Below are positions 16,068-25,720 of a stretch of 64,000 nt of DNA, piece after piece (the first letter of the stretch is position 1; each line of letters begins with the position of its first letter). The position numbers were made by a program, and so were the translations under genes. Below the pieces are notes generated by a model. It worked only from the letters and a program-made list of their open reading frames with translations, was not told where the DNA came from and did not search any database. This DNA comes from Megamerina dolium. Taxonomy: Eukaryota > Arthropoda > Insecta > Diptera > Megamerinidae. The stretch lies in assembly GCA_963854835.1 (NCBI GenBank), contig OY978530.1, forward strand, positions 8,496,372 through 8,560,371. Direction: 5' to 3'.

Positions 16068-17033
16068 TCAGAGGTTATAGGATGTTATAGGGTTGTTCAT
16101 ATGTAAGATCATTCCAATATGATCATTATACACATGCTTAATATTTAACTCATCTTGCTTAAACATTATTATTAAGTTAGCATTACCACGAATTAAATGC
16201 TTTGGAATGTGTGTATATGTTTGACGTAAATAGAAGCTATCAATTTTATTATGACGACCCATGCAGAAATATACTCGAATATTATTTTGTTTTTCACAGG
16301 CGACATCATCAAATATCATCATGTAATTTTTTCTGGATTCATTTGGTGGTATAACTTCCTCATTCTCTGAGAATGTGAGAAACCCCATCCCTTGTATGGG
16401 GGTGAGTAACTTCTTCAAATACTGATATTTTGGTTGATTAAGTGATTTCCCAGTGCCGTAGCTCAGTGGTTAGTGTGTTCGCCTTCTGATCTGTAGGTCG
16501 TGGTTCAATACCCGGCTGATGCATAACAAATTTAATATCGAAAAGATTTTTCTTTCGAACGGTACCCACCTGTCGGCAAGCAATTGGCAATTCTTCCGAC
16601 AGTAACAACTTGCCATGAAAAAGCTTCTAAAAAGAACTCTGTGACAAAGCTCAGAAAAAGTGATGTCACAAGTGATCTGCCGTTCGGAACTGGCTAAAAT
16701 AAGTAGGTCCATTCTAATACTGTCCAAAATTTAGGACGCACAACAGTAATGGAAGAGAAGCTCGGCCAATGAGCCCTTTGAGGCTTTAAGTGCCACATAT
16801 TTATTTTTATTTATAAGCTATTTCCCATATATATAAATATTTTCAAATTTTAATCCATTCGGACTTTCAATTAAACTTATCATAACATTAGTTTTCCCAC
16901 AATTCGATGGTCCGATAATTAAACATCTGATTGAATTCGGTAGTAGGAGTCCATGACGAGGTTTTAAAGTATCATTTGTTTTAAAGTCTAAATTCCTCAC
17001 AACAATTTTTTTATCCTGTCTTATGAACTTCAT
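16068..17033 (-). pseudogene. Polinton packaging ATPase, interrupted by SINE
   Basis: FtsK/HerA-like genome-packaging ATPase on the minus strand. ATG at 17033. Walker A GPSNCGKT is at 16887-16913 and Walker B-like MMIFDD at about 16300-16322; a conserved HKxDSFYLRQTYTHIPK-like stretch follows. A 368-bp SINE (16452-16819) splits the reading frame after IYGK with a 7-bp target duplication ATTTCCC, so the protein is truncated in vivo to 71 residues. Apart from the SINE the two halves are in good repair. The ATPase is head-to-head with the PLA2 ORF (start codons about 100 bp apart), so a divergent promoter probably lies in 17034-17135. Confidence 0.82.
16452..16819 (+). mobile_element. tRNA-derived SINE, copy 1
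   Basis: Head resembles a tRNA with pol III boxes: box A TAGCTCAGTGGTTAG (about 16456-16470) and box B GGTTCAATACC (16502-16512). The body includes a segment shared with copies 2-4 and ends TTAAGTGCCACATATTTATTTTTATTTATA. Target duplication ATTTCCC at 16445-16451 and 16820-16826 is exact. Inserted in the Polinton ATPase gene. Short ORFs inside are spurious. Confidence 0.92.
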
Positions 17034-17135
17034 TTTAACAAGTGAATTACATTATATAATAAGCACATCCTCTTCACGTAATATTATTATTATATTGTCA
17101 TCATTTCATGTTGCAACAATAGGAAATTATTAATA
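17034..17135. promoter_or_regulatory. divergent intergenic region ATPase / PLA2 ORF
   Basis: A 102-bp AT-rich gap between two start codons in opposite directions, with TATATAAT-like sequence near 17054 (ATTATATAATAAG). Probable shared promoter of the Polinton genes by position only. Confidence 0.3.
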
Positions 17136-17700
17136 ATGGGTTTATTAATTAAAAAAGGTTTTAGTTATAAAAAAGCACTTCATGGTGGTGGACTTGTTGA
17201 TGGGATAATTAAACCTTTAGCAGTTGAATTACATTTACCTGGCTATCAATTTTGCGGTCCTGGTACTAAGCTTAAAAAGCGTTTAAATAGAGGTGATAAG
17301 GGTGTAAATCCATTAGATGGTGTTTGTAGAGAACACGATATTGCATATTTGCAAAACAAAGACTTAGATAGAAGACACAAGACAAAAAACTTGTTGAAAG
17401 AGCTTGGCAAAGAGTAACTTCAAAGGATAGTAGCATTGGTGAGAAGGCAAGTGCTTGGCTTGTAACAAATGCGATTAAATCTAAAGTTACATTCGGAATG
17501 GGTAATAACATTACGAAGACGAAACAGAAACGAAAACGTGCAAAAAGTAAATGCCCTAAAAAATTTTTACAACTGCCCATGCAAAGGCGCGCAAAACTTT
17601 GAAAAGTTAGAAGCCTGATAGCGTTGGAAAAGCTGTGAAAATCGCACATAAAGTAATAAGTAATAAAGGGTTATCCATTTCGCGGTTTCAAAAGTATAGG
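17136..17700 (+). pseudogene. Polinton PLA2-domain capsid-associated protein, N-terminal part
   Basis: ORF 17136-17417 (93 residues) carries a parvovirus VP1u-like phospholipase A2 fold signature: calcium loop LPGYQFCGPGT (residues 34-44) and catalytic DGVCREHDIAY with H67-D68. Such domains in Polintons and adintoviruses are thought to breach endosomal membranes. After a frameshift near 17410 a second frame continues with RVTSKDSSIGEKASAW and a basic tail typical of this family. The protein is broken further by a DD41D transposon; its C-terminal part resumes at 18779. I describe the parts separately. Confidence 0.82.
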
Positions 17701-18778
17701 GCTAGAATTCGACATCTGTCAAACTGAGTTGTCAAAACAATTTCTTTCTTTTTCAGTTCAAAGTCTGACATTTGCGAAAATGGATCGCTTAACTATCGCA
17801 CAACGCATTAAAATTGTAAAAACCTACTACAAAAATGGTGAATCTGCCACAGCCACATATCGTGCATTAAGAGGAGATTATGGTTTACATAATCGTCCAA
17901 CTACGCAAGAAATTGGCAAAATTGTGAAGAAATATGAAGAGACTGGATCGGTTACAGATATTGTAAGGTCTGTGCATCATCGTTTCGCTCGTACCACCGA
18001 AAATATCGCTGCTGTAAGTGAAAGTGTTGCCGAAGACCCGAAGGTGTCGATTCCTCGTCGTTCTCAGGAATTAGGACTGTCTTACAGCACATTATGGCGT
18101 ATTTTGCATTTGGATCTACACCTACATCCATATAAAATCCACACAACAACTGAAGCCAGCTGACCATTCACATCGTCGTAGATACGTCGAATGGGTGCTT
18201 GAACAACAGGCGGTGGACGGCGATTTTTCGAACAAAATTTTCTTCAGCGACGAAGCACATTTCTCACTCGGTGGGTATGTTAACAAACAAAATTGTCGTA
18301 TTTGGGGTTCTGAGAATCCTCAAGTAATTGAAGAGAGGCCACTACATCCACAAAAAGTCACTGCTTGGTGCGCTCTTTGGTCCGGAGGTGTGATTGGACC
18401 TTACTTCTTCAAAAACGACGATGGAACGACTGTCACCGTCAATTCGGAGCGTTATGGTCATATGATAACCGACTTTTTTTGCCTGCTATTGAAGAATACG
18501 ACTTAGAGAATATGTGGTAGAGAATATGTGGTTTCAACAAGACGGTGCCACATGCCACACAACTCGAGCGAATATGGCTTTATTGCAAGAGAAATTTTCT
18601 GGCCGCGTAATTTCTCGTCGTGGCGATATCAAGTGGCCACCAAGATCATGCGATTTGACACCGCTTGACTTTTTTTTGTGGGGCTACGCGAAAGACCGTG
18701 TTTATGCAGATAAACCTTTAACTCTTGAGCACCTAAAAACCAACATTCGTCACGTTATGGCTGAAATACCGCCCAATA
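17701..18778 (+). mobile_element. DD41D (rosa-type) Tc1/mariner element, defective
   Basis: Transposase relic starting ATG 17780 with an HTH (TIAQRIKIVKTYYKNG). A TGA at 18161-18163 follows a frameshift. The second frame 18195-18506 has FFSDEAHFSLGGY with the first catalytic Asp. The third frame 18514-18807 has QQDGATCHT and CDLTPLDFFLWGY. Forty-one residues separate the second and third Asp, which defines the DD41D (rosa) group. A 14-bp tandem duplication at 18504-18531 causes the break between frames two and three. The C-terminus is cut at IPPN, where Polinton sequence resumes. No terminal repeats recognised. Confidence 0.85.
18504..18531. repeat. 14-bp tandem duplication inside DD41D transposase
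   Basis: TAGAGAATATGTGG occurs twice in tandem (18504-18517, 18518-18531). Because 14 is not a multiple of three it shifts frame and introduces a stop, inactivating the transposase. Confidence 0.9.
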
Positions 18779-18982
18779 AACCTAACCGCATTGGGTGCAC
18801 TTGGTAGTTTAGCATCAGGAAGATCAGCTATCGTCAAGGCTCTCAACAGCGCCAAAGCAGCTAGAAAGCAGTTGGATGAAGCAAACCGTAATAATAAGAC
18901 AATGGAAGCGATTGCTATGGGAAAAGGTTTATATTTGAAGCCATATCGGAAGGGGTACGGCTTCTTTTATCGACTTTTAAGT
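18779..18982 (+). pseudogene. Polinton PLA2-protein C-terminal part
   Basis: Frame with ALGSLASGRSAIVKALN, AARKQLDEANRNN and EAIAMGKGLYLKPYRKG, the usual end of the PLA2-domain capsid-associated protein of insect Polintons, where a hydrophobic Gly/Ala segment is followed by a K-Q-L-E-rich helix and a GKGLYLKPY tail. Separated from the N-terminal part by the DD41D element. It reads without a stop into the protease ATG. Confidence 0.7.
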
Positions 18983-19332
18983 ATGTTACCCAAGAGAGCG
19001 CTCACTGACGTTGACATTATAAAATTCGCGAAAAATATACCACACTTTCGCGTAGTTTTCATTCTCTTCCACGAAAACCACATGTGATCGATTGCGGATT
19101 TGTGAACCTTGATAGTATACAAAGCAGTGGAACATATTGGGTAGCATACTATAAAAATAAAAATCATATTGAATATTATGATAGCTTCGGAAATTTACCT
19201 CCACCAAAAGAACTGATAAAATATTTGGGGACAAACATCAACTACAATTATAAACGTTATCAGAAATTCAACAGATACACTTGTGGTCATCTATGTCTAA
19301 AATTTTTATATCAACTTGCTCACACTTTTTAA
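18983..19332 (+). pseudogene. adenain-like maturation protease, catalytic His lost
   Basis: Starts at ATG 18983 (MLPKRALTDVDI), typical of Polinton/adintovirus Ulp1/adenain-type cysteine proteases that process capsid proteins. A one-base frameshift near 19075 splits it. The second frame (19084-19332) has the core: GTYWVAYY, where the family has GTHW with the catalytic histidine; YYDSFG with the acidic residue; and YTCGHLCL with the nucleophilic cysteine. The His is Tyr here, so the protein would be inactive even without the frameshift. Ends TAA at 19330-19332. Confidence 0.8.
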
Positions 19333-19393
19333 ATAAATGAAATAAAAAAACAATATTTTTTTTCACACCTCAAAAAGCGAACAATAATTTTAT

Positions 19394-19565
19394 TTATTTA
19401 TTTTTTATATAAGTAGCTGAATTAGCTAAAACATTTAGAGCTTCGGAATATTTTAATTCTTTAAAAATAATTTGTAATTTTTCAATGGCGTCAAGTCCTC
19501 GATGGGTTATCTTTGTGAATAGTTCTGCATGAAGCCTCCTTTCTCTACTATGTTCATCAACATCG

Positions 19566-19605
<40 letters not shown>

Positions 19606-19678
19606 TAAAAGATGTTGGGAGATAATCTATTGTATTATATCTAGCATGCGCTGTGTTATGAGGTTGTTTTCCACACAC
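19394..19678 (-). CDS. hypothetical protein with poly-Asp tract
   Basis: 94 codons, no ATG in the open frame (GTG at its beginning), so probably a C-terminal piece. A (CAT)n microsatellite on the plus strand (about 19565-19608) encodes 14 Asp. The end, RGLDAIEKLQIIFKELKY then EALNVLANSATYI, looks like a regular helical domain with protein-like composition. Convergent with the protease gene 60 bp away, as expected for a Polinton gene, but I do not recognise the family. Confidence 0.45.
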
Positions 19679-19817
19679 CTTCTTTATAATTTGTTAGCCA
19701 GATTAATTGTTCTATATTTCTTAAAATAATGTCTCGGTGTATATCGTCCATGATTATTTCATTGAAGCTTGCTTGATGTGAGCTTCACTGAACTGAACTT
19801 CTCTTCAACTCCGATTA

Positions 19818-20027
19818 TCAATTCTTCAATCTTTTATACAAAATATTTGATGTACTATACTTTTTTGCATCCTCTTCCTCAGTGTTTAGCTCCTTCGAAT
19901 TTGAATGTACTTCATATTGCTTTCTCTTCGCAGCGGTATCCTTCATTTTTATGTGACAGTATTTATTACTACCACCGCTACTATTACTACTATTACTACC
20001 AATTGAAGTATTCAAATTAGAATCCAT
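19818..20027 (-). CDS. hypothetical Ser/Asn-rich ORF
   Basis: 69 codons from ATG 20027. Starts MDSNLNTSIGSNSSNSSGGSN, then a Lys/Glu-rich part. The Ser/Asn tract comes from a (TAG)n-like plus-strand run. Could be the N-terminal exon or frame of the poly-Asp ORF downstream. Function unknown. Confidence 0.4.
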   Translation of the reverse strand: MDSNLNTSIGSNSSNSSGGSNKYCHIKMKDTAAKRKQYEVHSNSKELNTEEEDAKKYSTSNILYKRLKN

Positions 20028-20194
20028 TATCCTCTACGTAAAACTCAAAGACTAATGAGAACTTCAAATCGATATACTCAATTTATATCAAAAAATTATT
20101 GTTACTTTTGCTTACTCAACAGTGAAGTTTAAAAAAATAATATAAACAAAATGTATCGATTATTAGTATACGAAGTCTGAGTGTAAACAATAAA

Positions 20195-20562
20195 AAAAAA
20201 AAATTAACAAAAATAAATATGTGGCACTTAAAGCCCCAAAGGGCTCATTGGCCGAGCTTCTCTTCCATTACTGTTGTGCGTCTTAAATTTGGACAGTATT
20301 AGAAGGGACCTACTTATTTTAGCCGGTTCCCAACGGCAGAACACTTGTGACATCACTTTTTCTGAGCTTTGTCACAGTGTTCTTTCAGAAGCTTTTTCAT
20401 GGCAAGTTGTTACTGTCGGAAGAATTGCTAATTGCTTGCCGACAGGTGGGTACCATTCGAAAGAAAAATCTTATCGATATTAAATTTGTTATGCCGGGGA
20501 TTGAACCACAACCTACAGATCAGAAGGCTAACACACTAACCACTGAGCTTTTGTTTGTTTAT
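20195..20562 (-). mobile_element. tRNA-derived SINE, copy 2
   Basis: Reverse-oriented relative of 16452-16819; 3' tail (ATTTATTTTTGTTAATT reading minus) at the left, tRNA-like head at the right but cut at CTGAGCT with extra T/G-rich bases. Exact 13-bp target duplication TGTAAACAATAAA at 20182-20194 and 20563-20575. Confidence 0.9.
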
Positions 20563-20644
20563 TGTAAACAATAAACGAACAAAATAAAGAAATGTTTTGA
20601 AACTCTTTATTATCATTTGTGAATATTTGCATCATATAATTAAA

Positions 20645-21283
20645 TTACAATATTGACATTGTATACAGATGTTCAATAGGTTGCACATTTAAGACTTCAG
20701 TATCAGATCTATAGTTTTCATCAGAATAACGAACTAATACAACTTCACCATCAATAAGCTGTTCAGTTACAACTTCATGATATTCACTACATCGAATACT
20801 CATACTTCGTTTCTCGTAGTTTGAATCATAGGAGCAACGAACTGTTATGTATGTACCGGAATAATAAAGCAGTTTAAAATGTCTGTAGAAAGGACGCTCA
20901 CTTTGAATTTCTTGCTCTTTGTGTATCAAATCTTGCCTTAATGCTTCAATAGCTTCAGTCACGGTGAAAAATTGTTTTGTTGCTTCCTCCGTACTTGAAA
21001 TTTATGATGTCGTTTTAGTACCATCATCGCTAAATACTCTATCTTCATTTTTCGCAGTACTAAGCATAGAAAAAGCTATGTCGATGTTGACCACCCCATC
21101 ATTTCGTAGAGCCAAACGAAATCCATATTTCCCCTTTCTTCCACCATATGATGTAGACACCAAATTTATTGGAATTCGCTTAGCTGAAAGTGTTTGCTTA
21201 TACATTAAAGCAAATAAACTCAGCAGGGTGTATATCTTCATAAATATCATTTTACTAACTATATTCAAAAATATAGTACTCAT
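20645..21283 (-). pseudogene. secreted-protein-like ORF with one in-frame stop
   Basis: Two minus-strand ORFs, 21283-21002 and 20962-20645, are in the same frame and separated only by a TAA at 21002-21004, so they look like one ~212-codon gene with a single nonsense mutation. An internal start at MIFMKIYTLLSLFALM gives a typical signal peptide. The mature part has basic GGRKGKYGFRLALRND, then after the stop a helical EAIEALRQDLIHKEQEI and a Tyr/Ser-rich C-terminal domain. Neighbouring the Polinton and a SINE; could be a Polinton accessory gene or a host gene fragment. Family not recognised. Confidence 0.5.
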
Positions 21284-21289
21284 CGCTTT

Positions 21290-21829
21290 GAAGTTAAAAG
21301 TTTAACTAGATATTCTCATCTGATAAACTATGCAAGAAAGCTCGCAAAAAAAATAGCAGACATTAATAAGACATTTTTTTATCAATTACCTATTCCAATA
21401 ACAAAACCATAAAGCATGATCTAAGCAACAAGCATGTAGAAACACATTCACTAATCTATTATTATGTTACCCACCCCCAATAAAACTCATATAATTTTTT
21501 TTTGGTGATCATGCTAGCTACATATATATTAGGATATAAATAGTCTAATATATATATAGCATATGTAGCTACAAGCTATAACCATATACACACGCATGTA
21601 CATGCATTTATTATACCGACCGCATAGCTCGCATAGCTGATAAGCTATCCTAAGCGATTCAACATATGAGTCAATTGCAAACAAGTAATTCAAATACAAT
21701 TTGTATACATTAACTTCTTCAACATGAATAAAAAAAAATATGAAGAACCTACCTCAACAAAAACTATATGTAGCCTATGTAGCTATAAGCTATAATCATA
21801 TACACACGCATGTAAAATTATTATTGTAC
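21290..21829. other. non-coding flank, partly inverted duplicate of 4606-4860
   Basis: 21290-21500 shows nothing recognisable. From about 21505 it carries, in inverse orientation to 4606-4860, the CTAGCTACATATATATTA, AAGCTATAACCATATACACACGCATG and CCTACCTCAACAAAAACT blocks, with one block repeated and a 120-bp insert (21612-21730) not present in the other copy. Confidence 0.75.
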
Positions 21830-23728
21830 ATGCGATCAATGGATCAATTATTGACATTACGTTCGCCAGCCGCGCGCTCGTTAGATCGACTAGCTGGCAG
21901 GTGTGCGACTTTTACACACATAGCGACCACCTTGCTGTTGTGATGGAAGTCGGCAATCATAAACAGTTTTGAGGGGGCCTACTAAAAACACAAACCAGAG
22001 GGTGGAAGGTGGAAACGCTTGATGAAGAAATTTTCAAACTCATACTAGACGTGAACCCAGATAGTCCAAACGACGTGGACCGACAGGCCGACATGCTGTC
22101 AAAGTACGTAAGTAAAGCTTGCGACGCCTCCATGTGCAGGAAAAGACAGAATATGTTTAGAAAGCACACGTACTGGTGGAATCAGGAGATTAATACATTA
22201 AGAAGTGAATGTCATAGAGCAAGACGTCTCTCCCAAAGAAGCCGGGGCATATAATACTACGTGAATGCTTCAAAAAGAAACGCAAGGAGTTTAAAAAGGC
22301 GATCAAAAGCAGCAAGTCCTCACGTTTCAAAGAACTTTGTGAAAGGGTGGACGAGAACCCGTGGGGTGACGCGTATAAGATAGTGATGTCGAAAGTCAGA
22401 GGTGGTAGAGGTAAAGCACCAACCTGCCCTATCCTCTTAAGAAAGGTAGTAAAAACGCTTTTTCCGGCGCAAGACTTGCAACAGTATATGGTGATACCCC
22501 CAATAGAAGAAGCAGTGACAATCGACAAGTCGGAGATTATCTTAGCGGCGGAGAGATTCGGTAACGCAAAGACGCCTGGACTTGATGGCATCCCGAATCA
22601 GGTGCTGAAGATCGCCATTAATCACAAAACGTAGCCTTTTGCCGAGCTTTTTACGAGATATTTGAACGAAGGTGTTTTCCCGAAAGTATGGAAAAAACAG
22701 CGCCTAGTCCTCCTTCAGAAGCCGAATAAACCGGCGGGTGAGCCAAACGCGTATCGTCCACTTTGCATGATCGATACGATGGCCAAAATATTGGAGAGGT
22801 TGATATGCACGCGTCTGGAACAACATATAGAAAGGAAATCATCTGGTCTCTCCGAGAACCAATTTGGCTTCAGGAGACATCGGTCGACCATAGACACAAT
22901 TAGAAAATTGACGGACATTGCTGGCAAGGCCATAGAAGGCACTAGATGGATGTATGGCGATAAAAAATATTGTGCAGTAGTGACGCTAGACGTACAAAAT
23001 GCCTTCAACTCGGCAAACTCGACTCTTATTATGAGGACATTTGAGGCAAAGGAAACACCGGCGTACCTAATCCGAATAATAAATAGTTATCTGTCTGACA
23101 GACTACTGTTGTATGACACGGACGAAGGGCCCAAAAGCTACGTGGTGACGGGTGGAGTGCCGCAGGGATCTGTACTTGGCCCGCTACTGTGGAACGTGCT
23201 GCACGATGGGGTGTTAAACCTGCCATTGTCAAAAGAAGCCCAGATAATTGGTTACGCGGACGACATTGCCGGGACGATCATTGCGAAGGAACTCTCCCAA
23301 GTTCAGAGCATCTGCAGAGAGACATCGTCGAAAATTAAGGATTGGCTCACGAAGACAAAGCTCCAGCTTGCGGTACAGAAAACAGAGGCGGTACTTATCA
23401 CGAGCAGGAAAAATCTAGAAACAATCACCCTAAACATTGACGGCTTCAATATTACAACGCAACCTTCGCTGAGGTCAATGGGACGCAGGAAAAGAGAGCT
23501 GGACCCACAGGCTCATCAGGAACGTGCAAGCTTGGGTCGAAAGAAGACAAGGAGAGACAGACTACTACCTTACGCAGTTTTTGACGGGCCGTGGTTGTTT
23601 CAGAGAGTACCTCCACAGATTCGGTCATGATGACGCGACATAATGCTCATTCTGCAACACTGTCGGCAAAAACGCTCAGCATATCTTTTTCTTCTGCTTT
23701 AGATTTGAGGCGCAGAGAATAACCATAG
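21830..23728 (+). mobile_element. R1-clade LINE, copy B (inverted duplicate of copy A)
   Basis: Plus-strand counterpart of 2378-4605 with the same 5' truncation inside the endonuclease. The endonuclease tail (IIDITFAS, FYTHSDH) has a TGA where copy A has CGA in the linker. ORF 22662-23630 (322 codons) contains NQFGFRRHRS, LDVQNAFNSAN, GVPQGSVLGPL (about 23155) and YADD (23252-23263). After TTQPSL it jumps, at a ~10-bp microhomology around GTCAATGGGACGC, into the C-terminus in shifted frame. The TAG before the main ORF (22632-22634) is shared with copy A. Its 3' untranslated region and poly(A) are absent: at 23728 it runs into a Mos1-like mariner. Confidence 0.88.
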
Positions 23729-24060
23729 CCGCCGTGCTTTGGGTGAAAAAACAAATACATGAGAAGCTGATTTTTCTCCACGACAACTCCCCATCGCACA
23801 CGTCAAAACTTATTCACCAGACCTGGCACCTTCTGAATATAACTTGTTTTCGTCGATGGGTCACGCGCTCGCCGAACAGCACTTCGATTAGTATGAAGAT
23901 GTCGGAAAATGGCTTGACGAGTGATTTGCCTCGAAAAATGAGGAATTCTTTGGCGTGGTATACACAAATTGCTCGAGAGATGGGAAAAATGTATAGCTAG
24001 TGAGGGCAAATACTTTAAATAAATTAATTTTTGGCTTTCTATGAGAAAAAAAAAGTGTTT
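23729..24060 (+). mobile_element. Mos1-like mariner, C-terminal fragment
   Basis: Begins AVLWVKK, then EKLIFLHDNSPSHTSK with the second catalytic Asp. A deletion after KLI joins to the third catalytic region read in another frame as SPDLAPSEYNLF, then SSMGHALAEQHFD and the usual C-terminal WRG-like end; the third acidic residue is Glu rather than the Asp of DD34D elements. Ends in the untranslated run ATGAGAAAAAAAAAGTG. Same family as 11571-12330; together they overlap only in the HDNSPSH region. Confidence 0.82.
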
Positions 24061-24582
24061 TTTACCGAATACTTGTGAAGAAAACACAAGTTATGTGTCT
24101 AGCGACTTATGTGTGCGACTTATGTGTGCGACGTGCACGAGCCTTCATCATACGGTCTTGCATCGCTCAGAGTTCTGCATACACGCTCAAACTGATTCAT
24201 CGCCTGTCATTGCTCAAAGGCCTGAAACCCCATCCCAGTTGCCCATTACCCGGCTGGCATCAACATAATCAAATCCCGGGCTCTACCAGTGCCACCGATG
24301 CAAACCTAACATCATTTGCACACCCCTACAATATCCGGCATCGTGAAGAATAATTTACGCTCTTGCGACCCAAATCCTAAGGTGGACAGGTTCCTCATGG
24401 CTATGTATAACCCAGACGAACTGGCCGACCAAAAACCAAAGAGTGGACCAATAACTTTATGGTTATGATATCCTCAAGGGTTTTACTTAGCCGACCAAAC
24501 CAACCAAATTTGTTTATAGAACATGTGTCTTAGCCCCCAAGGCAGGTATTTTTGGTACTCAAAAAAGGCACATACTAACTTA
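24061..24582. other. unassigned 520 bp
   Basis: No convincing gene. A 14-bp-like repeat GCGACTTATGTGT appears twice near 24101-24130. Short open frames are Pro/Thr-rich and probably chance. Moderately GC-richer than the surroundings, so it may be a piece of a LINE 5' region that I cannot identify. Confidence 0.4.
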
Positions 24583-25213
24583 TCCAGATGATGGTGTTGA
24601 TGTTCCACCACCGACTATGACGAGGTTGAAACCGCCATTTTAAGGCTGAAGAACAACAAAGCTGCAGTTACTGATGGCCTGCCTGCCGAGTTGTTTAAGA
24701 CCGGAGGCGATGAGCTGCTCGCCTTCATGCACCAGCTCATAAGCAGAATATGGTCGGATGAAAGCATGCCTGATGATTGGAGGCTCAGTGTTCTCTGTCC
24801 TGTACATAAAAAAGGAGACCCCACAATTTGCGCCAACTACCATGGAATAAGTCACCTGAGCATCGCATACAAGGTCCTATCAGGCGTACTGTGTGAAACG
24901 TTGAAGCCTATGCTCAGCAACCTGATTGGACCTTATCAGTGTGGCTTCAGACCTGGTAAATCTACCATCGACCAGATTTTCACACTGCGCCAAATCCTGG
25001 AGAAGACCCAAGAAAAACAGGTCGACACACACCACATATATGTTGATTATAAAGCCGCTTTCGACAGTCCGGTAAGGGATTATCTATACGCAACAATGTC
25101 TGAGTTCGGTAGTCCTGCGAAGCTCATTCGACTTTGTAGAATGACACTGCATAACTCCCGTTGTGCAGTGAAAATTGGGAAGGACCTCTCCGCACCGTTT
25201 AATACCGAACGGG
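24583..25213 (+). pseudogene. RTE-type LINE fragment (RT fingers/palm)
   Basis: Colinear with the near full-length element at 36491-39590: LKNNKAAVTDGLPAELF, PVHKKGDPTICANYHGIS, IGPYQCGFRPGKSTIDQIF, and motif A region HIYVDYKAAFDSPVRD. ORF 24691-25227 has no stop until the junction. It ends at TERG, before the YADD region, where a perfect 14-bp inverted repeat marks the join to the LOA element. AAV replaces AAG/AAA-type residues in the linker motif. Confidence 0.85.
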
Positions 25214-25226
25214 GTATTAAACGGTG
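25193..25226. repeat. 14-bp perfect inverted repeat at RTE/LOA junction
   Basis: CACCGTTTAATACC at 25193-25206, loop GAACGG, and its exact reverse complement at 25213-25226. The left arm lies in RTE coding sequence; in the other RTE copy (37420-37442 region) the sequence after CGAACGGGG continues TTTCAG, so the right arm is new at this junction. Confidence 0.92.
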
Positions 25227-25678
25227 AGATATTGTTGTGTGATAAGAAGCTTGCATGTTGCAAGCGGAATTCGGGCTTGATGAGATGGATAGATCTCTGG
25301 CAACTTAGTGCCCGATCTCGCCAATTCATCTGCCTCACAGTTCCCTGGAATGTCCCTATGCCCCGGTACCCATACAATGTAAACATTGTAGTGCTCTGCT
25401 AGCTCGTTAAGAGCTGTGCGGCATTTAAGGGCAAGTGCCGATTTGGCGAACGCTCCTGCGAGAGATTTAATGGGAGCTTGACTGTCAGTGTAGATAAAAA
25501 CATCTTTGAAGGATATTATATTACAGCTAAGCCACGTTGCCGCCTCCTTTATAGCCATTATCTCGGCTTGAAAAACACTGCAAAATTCGGGTAATCGGAA
25601 CTTGAGCTTAACGCGTAAGGAATCAGAAAAGACGCCACCTCCTACCCTACCCTCCAATTTGGAGCCATCTGTGTACAA
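25217..25678 (-). CDS. LOA-type RNase H domain
   Basis: 153-codon open frame starting MYTDGSKLEGRVGGG (first catalytic Asp in YTDGS), FQAEIMAIKEA (catalytic Glu), VFIYTDSQAPIKSL (catalytic Asp) and WVPGHRDIPGNCEADELA (final His/Asp). All four RNase HI carboxylates appear present. An RNase H fused after RT is diagnostic for the I/LOA-type LINE group. It ends near the fold-back junction at 25226. Confidence 0.85.
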   Translation of the reverse strand: MYTDGSKLEGRVGGGVFSDSLRVKLKFRLPEFCSVFQAEIMAIKEAATWLSCNIISFKDVFIYTDSQAPIKSLAGAFAKSALALKCRTALNELAEHYNVYIVWVPGHRDIPGNCEADELARSGTKLPEIYPSHQARIPLATCKLLITQQYLTV

Positions 25679-25720
25679 TTGTACCGATTGAACTCCAGTT
25701 TCGTTGACAATACCCTTATT

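Larger units (their letters stand above)
12437..20030. mobile_element. decayed Polinton/Maverick (adintovirus-like)
   Basis: Grouping of four hallmark Polinton genes within 7 kb: protein-primed PolB (plus), FtsK/HerA-type packaging ATPase (minus), a PLA2-domain capsid-associated protein (plus) and an adenain-like protease (plus), followed by minus-strand ORFs of unknown role. No RVE-type integrase, no major capsid (double jelly-roll) ORF and no terminal inverted repeats were found, so the copy is incomplete. It is broken by a SINE (16452-16819), a DD41D transposon (about 17701-18778) and several frameshifts. Right boundary is uncertain. Confidence 0.8.

Noticed and set aside
16452..16530. Possible true tRNA gene
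   Set aside because: Boxes A and B are present but the sequence continues as a 368-bp unit with target duplications and repeats at 20.2 and 61.3 kb, so it is a SINE head.
16470..16727. 85-codon minus-strand ORF (MDSIRMDLLIL...) and its counterparts at 20274-20483 and 61337-61624
   Set aside because: All lie inside SINE copies; the frame is a by-product of SINE sequence, which has no known coding role.
19529..19729. Poly-Ile ORF on the plus strand
   Set aside because: Antisense of the (CAT)n run that encodes poly-Asp in the minus-strand frame; low complexity.
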